Shown piece by piece: positions 46,592 to 55,071 of a stretch of 64,000 nt of DNA. Location: NCBI GenBank assembly GCA_019459145.1, contig JAIBEK010000020.1, forward strand, positions 62,001 through 126,000, written 5' to 3'. Positions within the stretch are counted from its first letter, which is position 1. Every line of letters begins with the position of its first letter. The position numbers were made by a program, and so were the translations under genes. Origin of the DNA: Arenimonas sp. Lineage in GTDB: Bacteria > Pseudomonadota > Alphaproteobacteria > Rhizobiales > Rhizobiaceae. The notes beneath the pieces were generated by a model. That model had not been told where the DNA came from. It saw only the letters and a program-made list of their open reading frames with translations, and did no database searches.

Positions 46592-47236
46592 ATGCGTACC
46601 CTCACTATGATTCTTCTGGCTTCCGCCACCAGCCTGATGGCTTTCCAGGCTGCCAGCGCGGCCGATGCCGTCGAGCAGATTCCGGAAGCACCGGCAGCGA
46701 CCGAAGCCTATGTTGCTCCGGCTGGCAACTGGACCGGTGCCTATGTCGGCGGCGCGGTCACCTATGATTGGGGTCGCTTCGACGGCAGCGACGAACGCGA
46801 TGCCGACGGCGTCGGCGGTTCGCTCTACGGCGGTTACAACATGCAGAGTGGCCAGATCGTCTACGGTGCCGAAGCCGACATCGGCTATAGCGGCGTCGAA
46901 GGTTCGGCCGGCACCGGTCTTGAAGGCAAGCAGGGCGTCAACGGCTCGCTGCGCGCCCGCGTCGGTTACGACATGAACCCGTTCCTGATCTACGGTACCG
47001 GTGGTATTGCCGCCGCCAACCACACGATCGAGAGCGCGACGGACGAAGACGAAAAGGCAGCGGTCGGCTACACCGTCGGTGCCGGTGTCGAAGCCCTCGT
47101 CACCGACAACATCATGGCCCGCGTCGAATATCGCTACACCGACTACGCTTCGCGTGACTTCGACATCGACGGCGCAACCGTTTCGCGCGGTTTCGACGAT
47201 CACTCGGTCAAGGTCGGTATCGGCGTCAAGTTCTGA
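46592..47236 (+). CDS. Omp25/31-like outer-membrane beta-barrel protein
   Basis: 214 residues. Signal peptide about 1-23 (ending AASA), a short Pro/Ala linker, then a barrel starting NWTGAYVGGAVTYDWG and ending in VKVGIGVKF with the terminal Phe used by the BAM machinery. The repeat GGYNMQSGQIVYGAEADIG is typical of the rhizobial/Brucella Omp25-Omp31 family. Likely abundant, acting in outer-membrane integrity. AAAGGAG precedes the ATG, and a strong terminator follows. Confidence 0.92.
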   Translation: MRTLTMILLASATSLMAFQAASAADAVEQIPEAPAATEAYVAPAGNWTGAYVGGAVTYDWGRFDGSDERDADGVGGSLYGGYNMQSGQIVYGAEADIGYSGVEGSAGTGLEGKQGVNGSLRARVGYDMNPFLIYGTGGIAAANHTIESATDEDEKAAVGYTVGAGVEALVTDNIMARVEYRYTDYASRDFDIDGATVSRGFDDHSVKVGIGVKF

Positions 47237-47258
47237 TCCGAACGACATGCAGTTACAG

Positions 47259-47286
47259 AAAAGCCGGGGTTTCGCCCGGCTTTTTT
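47259..47286 (+). terminator. Terminator after the outer-membrane protein gene
   Basis: 10-bp stem AAAAGCCGGG/CCCGGCTTTT with a 6-nt loop and a T run, 22 bp past the stop. The A-rich arm on the other strand makes it usable for the convergent GST gene too. Confidence 0.9.
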
Positions 47287-47314
47287 GTTGTCCAGATGAA
47301 AGTGGCCTTGTCGC

Positions 47315-47911
47315 TCAGGTCTGCGGTTTCAGCGCCGCATAGGGCTTGAAACGGTCGGCAAACTTGCCCGGCCAGGCGGCAAGCCGCGTGTGGCCATTCT
47401 CCCATTCGCCGGGAAAGCGCAGCATGAGATAGCCGAGCAGTGAAGCGAGCGCGAAATGGCCGCCATGCAGCGTCTTGCCGAACTTCGGCATATGTCCTTC
47501 CAGATGGTCGAGGCCGCGCTCGACCTTGGTCCATTGGCGCTGGATCGCATCCGGGCTCTGGAACTCCGGCGACCGCAGCCGCTTTTCATAGACGATCGCC
47601 AGGAGGCTGTCGTTGATGCCGTCGCAGAGCGCCTCCAGCACTTCGGCCTCGGTACGCTTGTCGTTCTTCTTGGGATAGAGCCGCTTCTTCGCCGTCCGGT
47701 GCAGGTAGTGCATGATCGCGCGGCTGTCGAAGATCGCCTGGCCATCGTCGGTGATAAGCGTCGGGATCTTGCCGAGCGGATTGGCTTTGATCAGTTCGGG
47801 CGGCTCTTCGGCCGTGTTGACCGCCACGTCTTCGATGGCGATGTCCAGATAACGGGCCGCCATGCGGACCTTGGAGGAATAGGGCGAGGTCGGGGAGTAG
47901 AGTAGCTTCAT
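47315..47911 (-). CDS. Glutathione S-transferase family protein
   Basis: 198 residues with a thioredoxin-like N-terminus (KLLYSPTSPYSSKVRMAARYL), the cis-Pro region NPLGKIPTLITDDGQAIFDSRAIMHYL and a helical C-terminal domain. Sequence differs from the GST at 40602. Probable detoxification; substrate unknown. It shares a terminator with the convergent outer-membrane protein gene. Confidence 0.88.
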   Translation of the reverse strand: MKLLYSPTSPYSSKVRMAARYLDIAIEDVAVNTAEEPPELIKANPLGKIPTLITDDGQAIFDSRAIMHYLHRTAKKRLYPKKNDKRTEAEVLEALCDGINDSLLAIVYEKRLRSPEFQSPDAIQRQWTKVERGLDHLEGHMPKFGKTLHGGHFALASLLGYLMLRFPGEWENGHTRLAAWPGKFADRFKPYAALKPQT

Positions 47912-47961
47912 CGGGTGGGTATCCTGGATGCGGGGCTGGTCGTTTTCTGTCGAGGGTGGTC

Positions 47962-48621
47962 TCAGTCTATCGGCGGAACGGCAATCGAGCGCTGGCGGCA
48001 GGCATTGCCGTCGATCTCGGGACAGGTGCGAAACCGAAGATCCCGCGTCAGGCAGATCTGCACCTCGTCCAGCTTACCCGCTTCGCAGGTAATGGCGATG
48101 CCGCGCGGGTGGAGACCCCGATTGGCGGTAATGAACTGTTGCTCGAGATTGTCCGGCGCAACCTTGGTCTCCCGCGCGGCATGCGTCAACGCCGGCGGTA
48201 TCCGCACGCGCTCGAAGGCTTTGCGCATCGTCGAAAAATAGTCCGGCTGGCTGAGGCCGGAACAGGTGCCGTGCTTGCGCCATTGATGGCCGATCAGCCC
48301 CATGGACGGCATGATGTCGAAATACTGGCGGCCGAGGCTCGACGGCACCCGGCTCGGCTGGTTGCTGGGGCATGCTTCCGGATAGCCCCGCTCATATTGC
48401 GGCCAAAGTCCATGAACGATCAGGCCGAACTGGCGCGACGTCCCGCATTGATCGCGATTCCGCGCCGCATCCGAGATGGCGCAGAAGGTCGGCGACCAGG
48501 AGAGCGACAGGACGTAGAAGTCGAAATCACGCCCGCGGTCATTGCCGTGCGCAAGGCTCGCCCCGAGCCAGGCGAAGGACGAAAGGATTAGCCCGAAAAA
48601 GCATCTGGCGGGTTGAACCAT
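47962..48621 (-). CDS. Ribonuclease T2 family protein
   Basis: Secreted or periplasmic RNase. 219 residues with a signal peptide (about 1-25, ending LAHG) and both catalytic segments: CAS I FGLIVHGLWPQY and CAS II GHQWRKHGTC, each containing the expected histidine. Six or more cysteines suggest disulfides. Bacterial T2 enzymes such as RNase I degrade RNA for nutrient recovery or stress. The gene is 50 bp upstream of, and co-oriented with, the GST. Confidence 0.9.
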   Translation of the reverse strand: MVQPARCFFGLILSSFAWLGASLAHGNDRGRDFDFYVLSLSWSPTFCAISDAARNRDQCGTSRQFGLIVHGLWPQYERGYPEACPSNQPSRVPSSLGRQYFDIMPSMGLIGHQWRKHGTCSGLSQPDYFSTMRKAFERVRIPPALTHAARETKVAPDNLEQQFITANRGLHPRGIAITCEAGKLDEVQICLTRDLRFRTCPEIDGNACRQRSIAVPPID

Positions 48622-48707
48622 TAATCCTTCCCCTCCAAACTGTCAGGGCAGCCGGATCTGTTGTGGCGGCGCGCTCGGTATCGGGGAGAGATGATCGGCA
48701 AGACTGG

Positions 48708-49661
48708 ATGACCCTGAAGAAATATTTCTGGCCCGTGATCGGCGCCGTGACGATAGCGGTATCCGCCTGGCTTCTCTACAAGGAATTGCGCGGGCTGTCA
48801 TTTGGCGACCTGCATGACAGCCTTTCCCGAATACCCGCGCATGGCTGGATCTCGGCCGGCCTGTGCTCGCTCGCGGCCTATGCGGCGCTTGCTGGATATG
48901 ATCGCATCGCGCTGATGCACCTCGGCCGCAAGGTCAACTGGCTGTTCATCGCCATCGCCTCCTTCACCGCCTATGCGCTCTCCCACAATGTCGGTGCCTC
49001 GGTCATTTCCGGCGGCATGGTGCGCTACAGGGCCTATTCGTCCAAGGGCTTGAGCGCACGCGAGATCGGCGGCCTCATTGCCATGTGCTCCTTCACCTTT
49101 CTGCTTGGGGCAGCGCTTCTTGTCGGTCTGGTCCTCGTGTTGGAACCCGACATCACCGAGCGCTTCGTCGACCTCTTGCCGATCGGCGCCTCGACGGCGA
49201 CTGGTTGTGTCATCCTTGCCCTTGTCGGCCTCTATGCGCTTGCCAGCCTGCTGCGGCTTCGCCCCTTGCGCATTCGCAGCTTCCAGATCACCTATCCGGC
49301 GCCGCGCGTCGTGCTGCCGCAATTGCTGGTCGGACCGCTTGAACTGATCGGGGCTGCCGGCATCATCTATTTCGCCCTGCCTGAAGTCGGAAACCCCGGT
49401 TTCGTCGTCGTGCTCGGCATCTTCCTGGTGTCCTTCTCCGCCGCGCTGATCTCGCATGCGCCCGGTGGATTAGGTGTCCTCGAACTCGTCTTCGTCATGG
49501 GCCTGCCGGAAATGGACCAGGCGGACGTGATCGCGGCATTGCTGGTCTTCCGCCTGTTCTATCTGCTGATCCCGCTGGTCATCGCCCTGCCGGTGATCCC
49601 GATTTTCGAGCGGATGCAGTTTCGCGCCGGCCAGGCGCCGGGCGCCGGCGGGGAGGGCTGA
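48708..49661 (+). CDS. Lysylphosphatidylglycerol synthase transmembrane-domain protein
   Basis: 317 residues with about eight membrane spans, matching the flippase-like half of MprF/LPG synthase (YAALAGYDRIALMHLGRK, SFTAYALSHNVGASVISGGMVRYRAYSSKG). The cytosolic aminoacyl-transferase domain of MprF is absent. It may therefore be a lipid flippase or an unassigned membrane protein. The ATG at 48708 is preferred; its ribosome binding site (GGGGAGAG) is unusually far upstream, and an in-frame GTG at about 48663 is an alternative. Confidence 0.8.
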   Translation: MTLKKYFWPVIGAVTIAVSAWLLYKELRGLSFGDLHDSLSRIPAHGWISAGLCSLAAYAALAGYDRIALMHLGRKVNWLFIAIASFTAYALSHNVGASVISGGMVRYRAYSSKGLSAREIGGLIAMCSFTFLLGAALLVGLVLVLEPDITERFVDLLPIGASTATGCVILALVGLYALASLLRLRPLRIRSFQITYPAPRVVLPQLLVGPLELIGAAGIIYFALPEVGNPGFVVVLGIFLVSFSAALISHAPGGLGVLELVFVMGLPEMDQADVIAALLVFRLFYLLIPLVIALPVIPIFERMQFRAGQAPGAGGEG

Positions 49662-49662
49662 G

Positions 49663-50067
49663 CTAGCGTAGCGACTTGCAATGCGCGCCGTAGACGTGCC
49701 AGGGATCGAGGCCGCTGATGCAGAATTCGACCGATGAGCCGATGCCGGCATAGCCCCAATTGTCTTCGACCACATACCAGAGCCGGCGTTGCGCGCCATC
49801 GGTGGTGATAACCTTCGCCTCGCAGTAGCGCCGTTCGACCGGATGCGTGTCGTCGCGCGGCTCGAACCTATCTTGGTGAATGACGCCGAACGTGGCGATC
49901 GACAGGTCGAGGCCGAGAAAGCTGCGCATGTTCCGGGAAAAGCGGCTCGACACCGTCCCGGTCACCTGTTCGCAGGACGGCGTGCCCGCGAATGCCTCGC
50001 TTGCGACGCTGAGAGGCAGCATGGCGGCGAGCGAAAGCGTCGTGCGAAACAGCAAGCGGGCGGACAT
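49663..50067 (-). CDS. Small secreted four-cysteine protein, unknown
   Basis: 134 residues with a signal peptide (about 1-27, ending EAFAG) and cysteines at 32, 82, 116 and 130, suggesting two disulfides. No known domain recognised. The start at 50067 has AAGGGAGA at good distance; 25 further codons upstream lack one. It converges on the flippase-like gene with a 1-bp gap between stop codons. Confidence 0.65.
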   Translation of the reverse strand: MSARLLFRTTLSLAAMLPLSVASEAFAGTPSCEQVTGTVSSRFSRNMRSFLGLDLSIATFGVIHQDRFEPRDDTHPVERRYCEAKVITTDGAQRRLWYVVEDNWGYAGIGSSVEFCISGLDPWHVYGAHCKSLR

Positions 50068-50146
50068 GGCGGCTCTCCCTTTGCCGTCAGAATGTTGGCA
50101 AAGCAGGGCGAGGTCAAGGGAGGAGCGGGGAGGCGCCTGCAACGTC

Positions 50147-51022
50147 TCAGTCGTCCTGCCGCTCCGCCTCCCGTGCCTCGCCGCGCAGCCAGAAGCACCG
50201 ATGCGAGGCGTAGCGATCCTGCGCCATCACGCGCTTCAGCTCGGGAAGCGTCGCGTGCAGCTCGTCCTTCAGCGTGAAGGGCGGGTTGACGATGATGAGG
50301 CCGGTGCCGGACAGTCCGGTCGTGTCGCGGTCGCTCTTCACCGAAAGCTCGGCGCACAGCATCTTGGGAATCTCGAGCGCCTTCAGCCCCTCGTGAAAAG
50401 CGGCAATCGGCGCGCCCTTCTTGATCGGATACCACAGGCAATAAACGCCGCCCGGGAAGCGGCGCCAGGCGCGCGAAAGCCCGTCGATCAGCCGGTCGTA
50501 TTCGCCCTCTTCCTCGAAGGGCGGGTCGACCAGCACGATGCCGCGCTTCTCCTTCGGCGGCAGGTGCGCGCCGAGCGCCAGCCAGCCGTCGAGTTCCGTC
50601 ACGCGCACCTGGTAGTCGCCCTCGAACAGTCGGGCCAGCCGACGGCTGTCGTCGGGGTGGAGTTCCATCGCCGAAAGACGGTCCTGCGGACGGAACAGCA
50701 TTCGCGCGAGCTTCGGCGAGCCGGGATAGAGCGTGATCTCGCCCTCAGGGTTGAGGCTGCGGACCGCGTCGAGATAGGGCGCGAGGATCGTGGCGACGGG
50801 CGCGGGCAGTTCCGCATCCAGAAGCTTGCCGATGCCGTCCCGCCATTCGCCGGTCTTCTGTGCCTCCTCGGAGGACAGATCGTAAAGGCCGATGCCGGCA
50901 TGGGTGTCGAGCAGGCGGAAGGCCTTGTCCTTCTGCTGCAGATAGACGATCAGCCGCGCCAGCACCGCATGCTTCAGCACGTCGGCGAAATTGCCCGCAT
51001 GGTAGATGTGGCGATAGTTCAT
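50147..51022 (-). CDS. rlmJ: 23S rRNA (adenine2030-N6)-methyltransferase
   Basis: Methylates A2030 of 23S rRNA. 291 residues with MNYRHIYHAGNFADVLKH at the start, the SAM-binding DTHAGIGLYDL, the catalytic-type motif LVDPPFEE (DPPF replacing the usual DPPY) and VYCLWYPIKK. The ATG at 51022 is the family start. It is divergent from the molybdopterin oxidoreductase gene with 74 bp between. Confidence 0.93.
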   Translation of the reverse strand: MNYRHIYHAGNFADVLKHAVLARLIVYLQQKDKAFRLLDTHAGIGLYDLSSEEAQKTGEWRDGIGKLLDAELPAPVATILAPYLDAVRSLNPEGEITLYPGSPKLARMLFRPQDRLSAMELHPDDSRRLARLFEGDYQVRVTELDGWLALGAHLPPKEKRGIVLVDPPFEEEGEYDRLIDGLSRAWRRFPGGVYCLWYPIKKGAPIAAFHEGLKALEIPKMLCAELSVKSDRDTTGLSGTGLIIVNPPFTLKDELHATLPELKRVMAQDRYASHRCFWLRGEAREAERQDD

Positions 51023-51096
51023 CTGTCGTCCTGATCGTTCGATGATTTGTTGGAATGGGGCTTTTGAGCCGTCCGGCCATGCCATATACAAACGTC

Positions 51097-53211
51097 ATGA
51101 ACATCGCGAGCCCTATCCGAACCACTGGTCATACGGTCTGTCCGCACGACTGTCCATCCGCCTGCGCGCTCAACGTCGATCTCGAGGCGGACGGCCGCAT
51201 CGGTCGCGTCCGGGGCTCGCCCGACAATACATACACCGCCGGCGTTATCTGCGCCAAGGTCGCCCGCTATGCCGAGCGGCTCTATCATCCCGGCCGGTTG
51301 CTGACGCCGAAGCGCCGGAAGGGCGGCAAGGGGGAGGGTGTCTGGCAGGAGGTTTCCTGGGAGGATGCCCTGGACGAGATCGCCGAAGCCTTCGTCAAGG
51401 CGGAAGCGGCGCATGGCTCGGAAGCCATCTGGCCCTACTTCTATGCCGGCACGATGGGCCAGGTGCAGCGCGATTCGATCGAACGCCTGCGCCACGCCAA
51501 GCGCTATTCCGGCTTCTTCGGCTCGATCTGCACCAACATGGCCTGGACCGGCTATGTGATGGGCACCGGCGCCCTGCGCGGCCCCGATCCGCGCGAAATG
51601 GCTAAGGCCGATTGCGTCGTCATCTGGGGCACCAATGCCGTCGCCACCCAGGTCAATGTGATGACCCACGCGATGAAGGCCCGGAAAGAACGCGGCGCCA
51701 AGATCGTGGTGATCGACGTCTACGACAACGCGACCATGAAGCAGGCCGATCTCGGCCTGATCGTGCGTCCCGGCACGGACGCGGCGCTCGCCTGCGCCGT
51801 CATGCACATTGCCTTCCGCGACGGCTATGCCGACCGCGACTACATGGCCCGCTATGCCGACGATCCCGCAGGCCTCGAAGCGCATCTCAAGACCCGCAGC
51901 CCGGAATGGGCGGCGGCGGTCACCGGTCTTTCGGTCGAGGAGATCGAGGCCTTCGCCCGTCTCGTCGGCACGACGAAGAAGACTTTCTTCCGCCTCGGCT
52001 ACGGTTTCGCCCGCCAGCGCAATGGCGCGGTCGGCATGCACGCGGCGCTTTCGGTCGCGACCGTGCTCGGTTCCTGGCAGCACGAGGGCGGCGGCGCCTT
52101 CCACAACAATGGCGACATCTTCCGGCTGAACAAGGCGGAACTGATGGGCACGAGCTATGTCGATGTGGACATCCGCATGCTCGACCAGTCGCAGATCGGT
52201 CTTGTGCTGACCGGCGACGCCGAGGCGCTGCGCCACCGCGGCCCCGTCACAGCACTGCTGATCCAGAACACCAATCCGGTCAATGTCGCGCCCGAGCAGC
52301 GGCTGGTGAAGCAGGGCTTCCTGCGCGACGACCTGTTCGTCGCCGTGCACGAGCATTTCATGACGGAGACGGCGGAGGTCGCAGACATCGTTCTGCCGGC
52401 CACCATGTTCGTCGAGCACGACGACCTCTATCGCGGCGGCGGCCACAGCCATATCCTGCTTGGCCCGAAGATCGTCGAGCCACCGGCAACGGTGCGCACC
52501 AACCTCTTCGTCATCGAGGAACTGGCCAAGCGCCTGGGTGTTGCGGACCGGCCCGGTTTCGGCCTCACCGAACAGGAGCATATCGACCATATGCTCACCG
52601 CAAGCGGGTGGCCGGGTTACGACACCCTGAAGCAGGAACGCTGGTTCGACTGCCAGCCGGAGTTTAGCACGGCGCATTACCTCGACGGTTTCGGCCATGC
52701 CGACGGCAAGTTCCGCTTCCGTCCGGACTGGCAGAACGGCAAGGCGCCGAACAAACCGCCGGTCAGGCTCGGCAATCTCGGCCCGGTCGCCTCGCTTCCG
52801 GTCTTTCCCGACCAGGTCGATCTGATCGAAGTCGTGGACGCCGAGCATCCCTTCCGCCTGGCGACATCTCCGGCCCGCAATTTCCTCAACTCGACCTTCT
52901 CCGAGACGCCGACCTCTCGCGAAAAGGAGGGTCGACCCGAGGTTATGGTCAATCCTACCGATGCGGCTCGGCTGGCGATCGCCGACGGCGACATCGTCCG
53001 CCTCGGCAACCGGCGGGGAAGCCTGCGCATCCATGCTCGGATCACCGATGCGGTCAAGCCCGGCGTGCTGGTGGCCGAGGGGCTGTGGCCGAACAAGGCG
53101 CATCTCGACGGCGAGGGCATCAACGTGCTGACGGGCGGCGACGCGCCCGCTCCGCATGGCGGAGCGGCCTTCCACGACAACAAGGTCTGGCTGGAAAAGG
53201 CCGCCGGATGA
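51097..53211 (+). CDS. Molybdopterin oxidoreductase (DMSO-reductase family)
   Basis: 704-residue cytoplasmic-looking enzyme (no Tat signal). A [4Fe-4S] motif is clear: Cys15-x3-Cys19-x3-Cys23-x28-Cys52. The bis-MGD domains follow (VIWGTNAVATQVNV, GGGAFHNNGDIFRLNK) and a C-terminal molydopterin-dinucleotide binding domain (about 585-700). A candidate molybdenum ligand is Cys145 in GSICTNM, but this is uncertain. The electron acceptor and substrate are unknown. It overlaps the Nudix gene by 4 nt; moaD/moaE lie 8 kb away. Confidence 0.88.
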   Translation: MNIASPIRTTGHTVCPHDCPSACALNVDLEADGRIGRVRGSPDNTYTAGVICAKVARYAERLYHPGRLLTPKRRKGGKGEGVWQEVSWEDALDEIAEAFVKAEAAHGSEAIWPYFYAGTMGQVQRDSIERLRHAKRYSGFFGSICTNMAWTGYVMGTGALRGPDPREMAKADCVVIWGTNAVATQVNVMTHAMKARKERGAKIVVIDVYDNATMKQADLGLIVRPGTDAALACAVMHIAFRDGYADRDYMARYADDPAGLEAHLKTRSPEWAAAVTGLSVEEIEAFARLVGTTKKTFFRLGYGFARQRNGAVGMHAALSVATVLGSWQHEGGGAFHNNGDIFRLNKAELMGTSYVDVDIRMLDQSQIGLVLTGDAEALRHRGPVTALLIQNTNPVNVAPEQRLVKQGFLRDDLFVAVHEHFMTETAEVADIVLPATMFVEHDDLYRGGGHSHILLGPKIVEPPATVRTNLFVIEELAKRLGVADRPGFGLTEQEHIDHMLTASGWPGYDTLKQERWFDCQPEFSTAHYLDGFGHADGKFRFRPDWQNGKAPNKPPVRLGNLGPVASLPVFPDQVDLIEVVDAEHPFRLATSPARNFLNSTFSETPTSREKEGRPEVMVNPTDAARLAIADGDIVRLGNRRGSLRIHARITDAVKPGVLVAEGLWPNKAHLDGEGINVLTGGDAPAPHGGAAFHDNKVWLEKAAG

Positions 53212-53807
53212 CCCGCTTCGATCAGATCCGCATCGCCATCCGCAAGGACGAGACCCTGTGGAAGGGCTGGAGCCATTTTCGCCGCATCGTCTTCGACTAT
53301 ATCCGGCCCGACGACAGCAAGGTCCAGCTGGAATGGGAGGTGTTCGACCGCGGCGAGGCCGTGGCGATCCTGCTCTACGACCCTGCGCGTCGCGTCGTCG
53401 TCATGGTCCGGCAGTTCCGCATTCCGGTCCATCTGATGGGCGACCAGGCCTTTCTGCTGGAAGTTCCCGCCGGCTCGATGGAGCATGGCGAAGACCCGGC
53501 CGAGACAGTGTGCCGCGAGGCGATGGAGGAGACCGGCTATCAGATCGAGAAGCCGCGTCACCTGTTCAGCGCCTATACCTCGCCCGGCGCGGTGACCGAG
53601 AAGGTGCATTTCTACTTCGCCCGTATCGAGGCCGGCCACAAGGTCGGGGACGGCGGCGGGCTCGCCGAGGAGCACGAGGACATCGAGATCAGCGAACTGC
53701 CGCTCGAAGACGCCATGGCGATGATCGCCGATGGACGCATCTGCGACGCCAAGACGATCATGCTGCTGCAATGGGCGGCGCTCAATCCGGCGGCTCTGGC
53801 ACCCTGA
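53208..53807 (+). CDS. Nudix hydrolase, GDP-mannose/ADP-ribose pyrophosphatase type
   Basis: 199 residues with the Nudix box GSMEHGEDPAETVCREAMEETG (metal-binding REAMEE) and NudK/ADP-ribose pyrophosphatase features upstream (VVVMVRQFRIPVHLMG and AFLLEVPAG). It begins within the last codons of the oxidoreductase gene (ATGA overlap), so the two are co-translated. Substrate (ADP-ribose, GDP-mannose or a nucleotide cofactor) is not determined by sequence. Confidence 0.88.
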   Translation: MTRFDQIRIAIRKDETLWKGWSHFRRIVFDYIRPDDSKVQLEWEVFDRGEAVAILLYDPARRVVVMVRQFRIPVHLMGDQAFLLEVPAGSMEHGEDPAETVCREAMEETGYQIEKPRHLFSAYTSPGAVTEKVHFYFARIEAGHKVGDGGGLAEEHEDIEISELPLEDAMAMIADGRICDAKTIMLLQWAALNPAALAP

Positions 53808-53818
53808 CGAACAAGAAT

Positions 53819-53851
53819 GGCCGCGAACGCGCAAAGGGGGCGTCCGCGGCC
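53819..53851. terminator. Possible bidirectional terminator
   Basis: 12-bp stem with one mismatch (53819-53830 with 53840-53851) and a 9-nt loop between the convergent Nudix and omptin genes. No T run follows on either strand, so the role is uncertain. Confidence 0.4.
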
Positions 53852-53894
53852 GGACGGACAGCGCCCAAGCGCTGCCCGCGGGGGGCTGGTTGTC

Positions 53895-54836
53895 CTAGAA
53901 CGTGCCCTTGAGGCCGAACGAGATCGACATCGCCTGATAGGTTGCGCCGGCCGCATCGGACTGCTCGATGTCGGGGCTCGCCCCGGTGGTATCGACCATC
54001 TTCATGTCGCCGCGCGCATGGAAGACGCGCTCGAACGAGCCCGTGACGAAGATTGCTGCCGACTGGTTGATCTGGTAGTTCGCCGTGACATTGGCGCCCA
54101 GCATCGGCGCGATCTCCATGCTGTCGTAGAAGCGGAGGTCGCGCATCCAGTGGTCGTCGATGTCGTCGATGCCGAAGCTCAAGCCCCCCTGCAAGCCGCC
54201 GCTCAACGTCAGCGCGCCGATCGTGTGGGCGCCATTGACGGCGAGGAAGCCGACCGGGATCTTCTGCTGGTAGCTGATACCGCGCTCGCCGTCCGGGAAG
54301 TCGCCGATGTCGTCGCGAAAGCCGCCGCTGCTGTAGACGTAGGAGCCGCCATAGGCGGTCCACTTCACGTCGGTGTAGCGGAAGCCGGCGCCGACATCGA
54401 AGCTGGTCGTGTCGTTCTCGTAGACTTGCCGGTCGACCTCGACGGAGCCGCTGAAATAGTGATCGAGCTGGGTGTCGGGATGGATCGAGCGATCGGTCCA
54501 GTCGTCGTTGCTGTAGTCCATCCAGTCATAGTCGACCATGTGGCCGTCGCCGCCGGTGCCGACGTTGAAGGCCGCGCGGACCTTCCAGTTCTTGTCGATC
54601 TGCGCGTCGGCGCCGAGCGTGTAGAGCGTCATGGCCTGGCTTTCCCAGTTGAGCTGGCTAAGCTTGTGGGAGCCGTCATAGACGAACTCGCCAGCCTTGA
54701 CATTGGCAAGGCCGACGCTGCCGTACAGCGAGAAGGCGCCGTCGGGCGAGGTAAAGAGGTCGTCCGCCGCCAAGGCAAAGGTCGGGCATAGCGCGAGCCC
54801 GGCGAAAAGCGCGGTCGTGGTCAACAGTCTGGTCAT
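53895..54836 (-). CDS. Omptin-family outer-membrane protease
   Basis: 313 residues, close to OmpT (317 with signal). Signal peptide about 1-24 (LALCPTFALA), then a beta barrel ending in LKGTF. The family signature DYDWMDYSNDDWTDRSIHPDTQLD and GGSYVYSSGGFRDDIG is strongly preserved. The OmpT catalytic residues Asp83, Asp85, Asp210 and His212 correspond to Asp102, Asp104, Asp227 and His229 here, all present. Expected to cleave basic peptides or surface proteins in an LPS-dependent way. An upstream open frame of 89 codons has no support; the ATG at 54836 gives a good signal peptide. Confidence 0.9.
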   Translation of the reverse strand: MTRLLTTTALFAGLALCPTFALAADDLFTSPDGAFSLYGSVGLANVKAGEFVYDGSHKLSQLNWESQAMTLYTLGADAQIDKNWKVRAAFNVGTGGDGHMVDYDWMDYSNDDWTDRSIHPDTQLDHYFSGSVEVDRQVYENDTTSFDVGAGFRYTDVKWTAYGGSYVYSSGGFRDDIGDFPDGERGISYQQKIPVGFLAVNGAHTIGALTLSGGLQGGLSFGIDDIDDHWMRDLRFYDSMEIAPMLGANVTANYQINQSAAIFVTGSFERVFHARGDMKMVDTTGASPDIEQSDAAGATYQAMSISFGLKGTF

Positions 54837-55071
54837 GCAAGAAATCCCCATGCGGAAAAACATTCGATGGCCGGAACCATCATGGAAACCTCGAATATTC
54901 TCAATAGGTTGGTGCGACCACTTCTGGGCCTTGTCGGGGCCAAAAATGGGCCCATTTATAGTCGCTCGAAGCCATGAGGCGAGCTGTCGGAGGACCCTTC
55001 CGTCCCCCCCCTTGACGCTTGCGGCGGCGGTGGTTTTTCCCGATGATCGAGCGACAGGCAGGGAGACAGTC

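Noticed and set aside
48691-48711. Seven-codon open frame (ATG to TGA) overlapping the flippase-like gene start
   Set aside because: It follows GGGGAGAG and could be a leader peptide, but it is too short to support without conservation data.
51019-53175. 718-codon minus-strand open frame opposite the molybdopterin oxidoreductase
   Set aside because: Antisense to a clear enzyme with intact motifs; composition typical of shadow frames.
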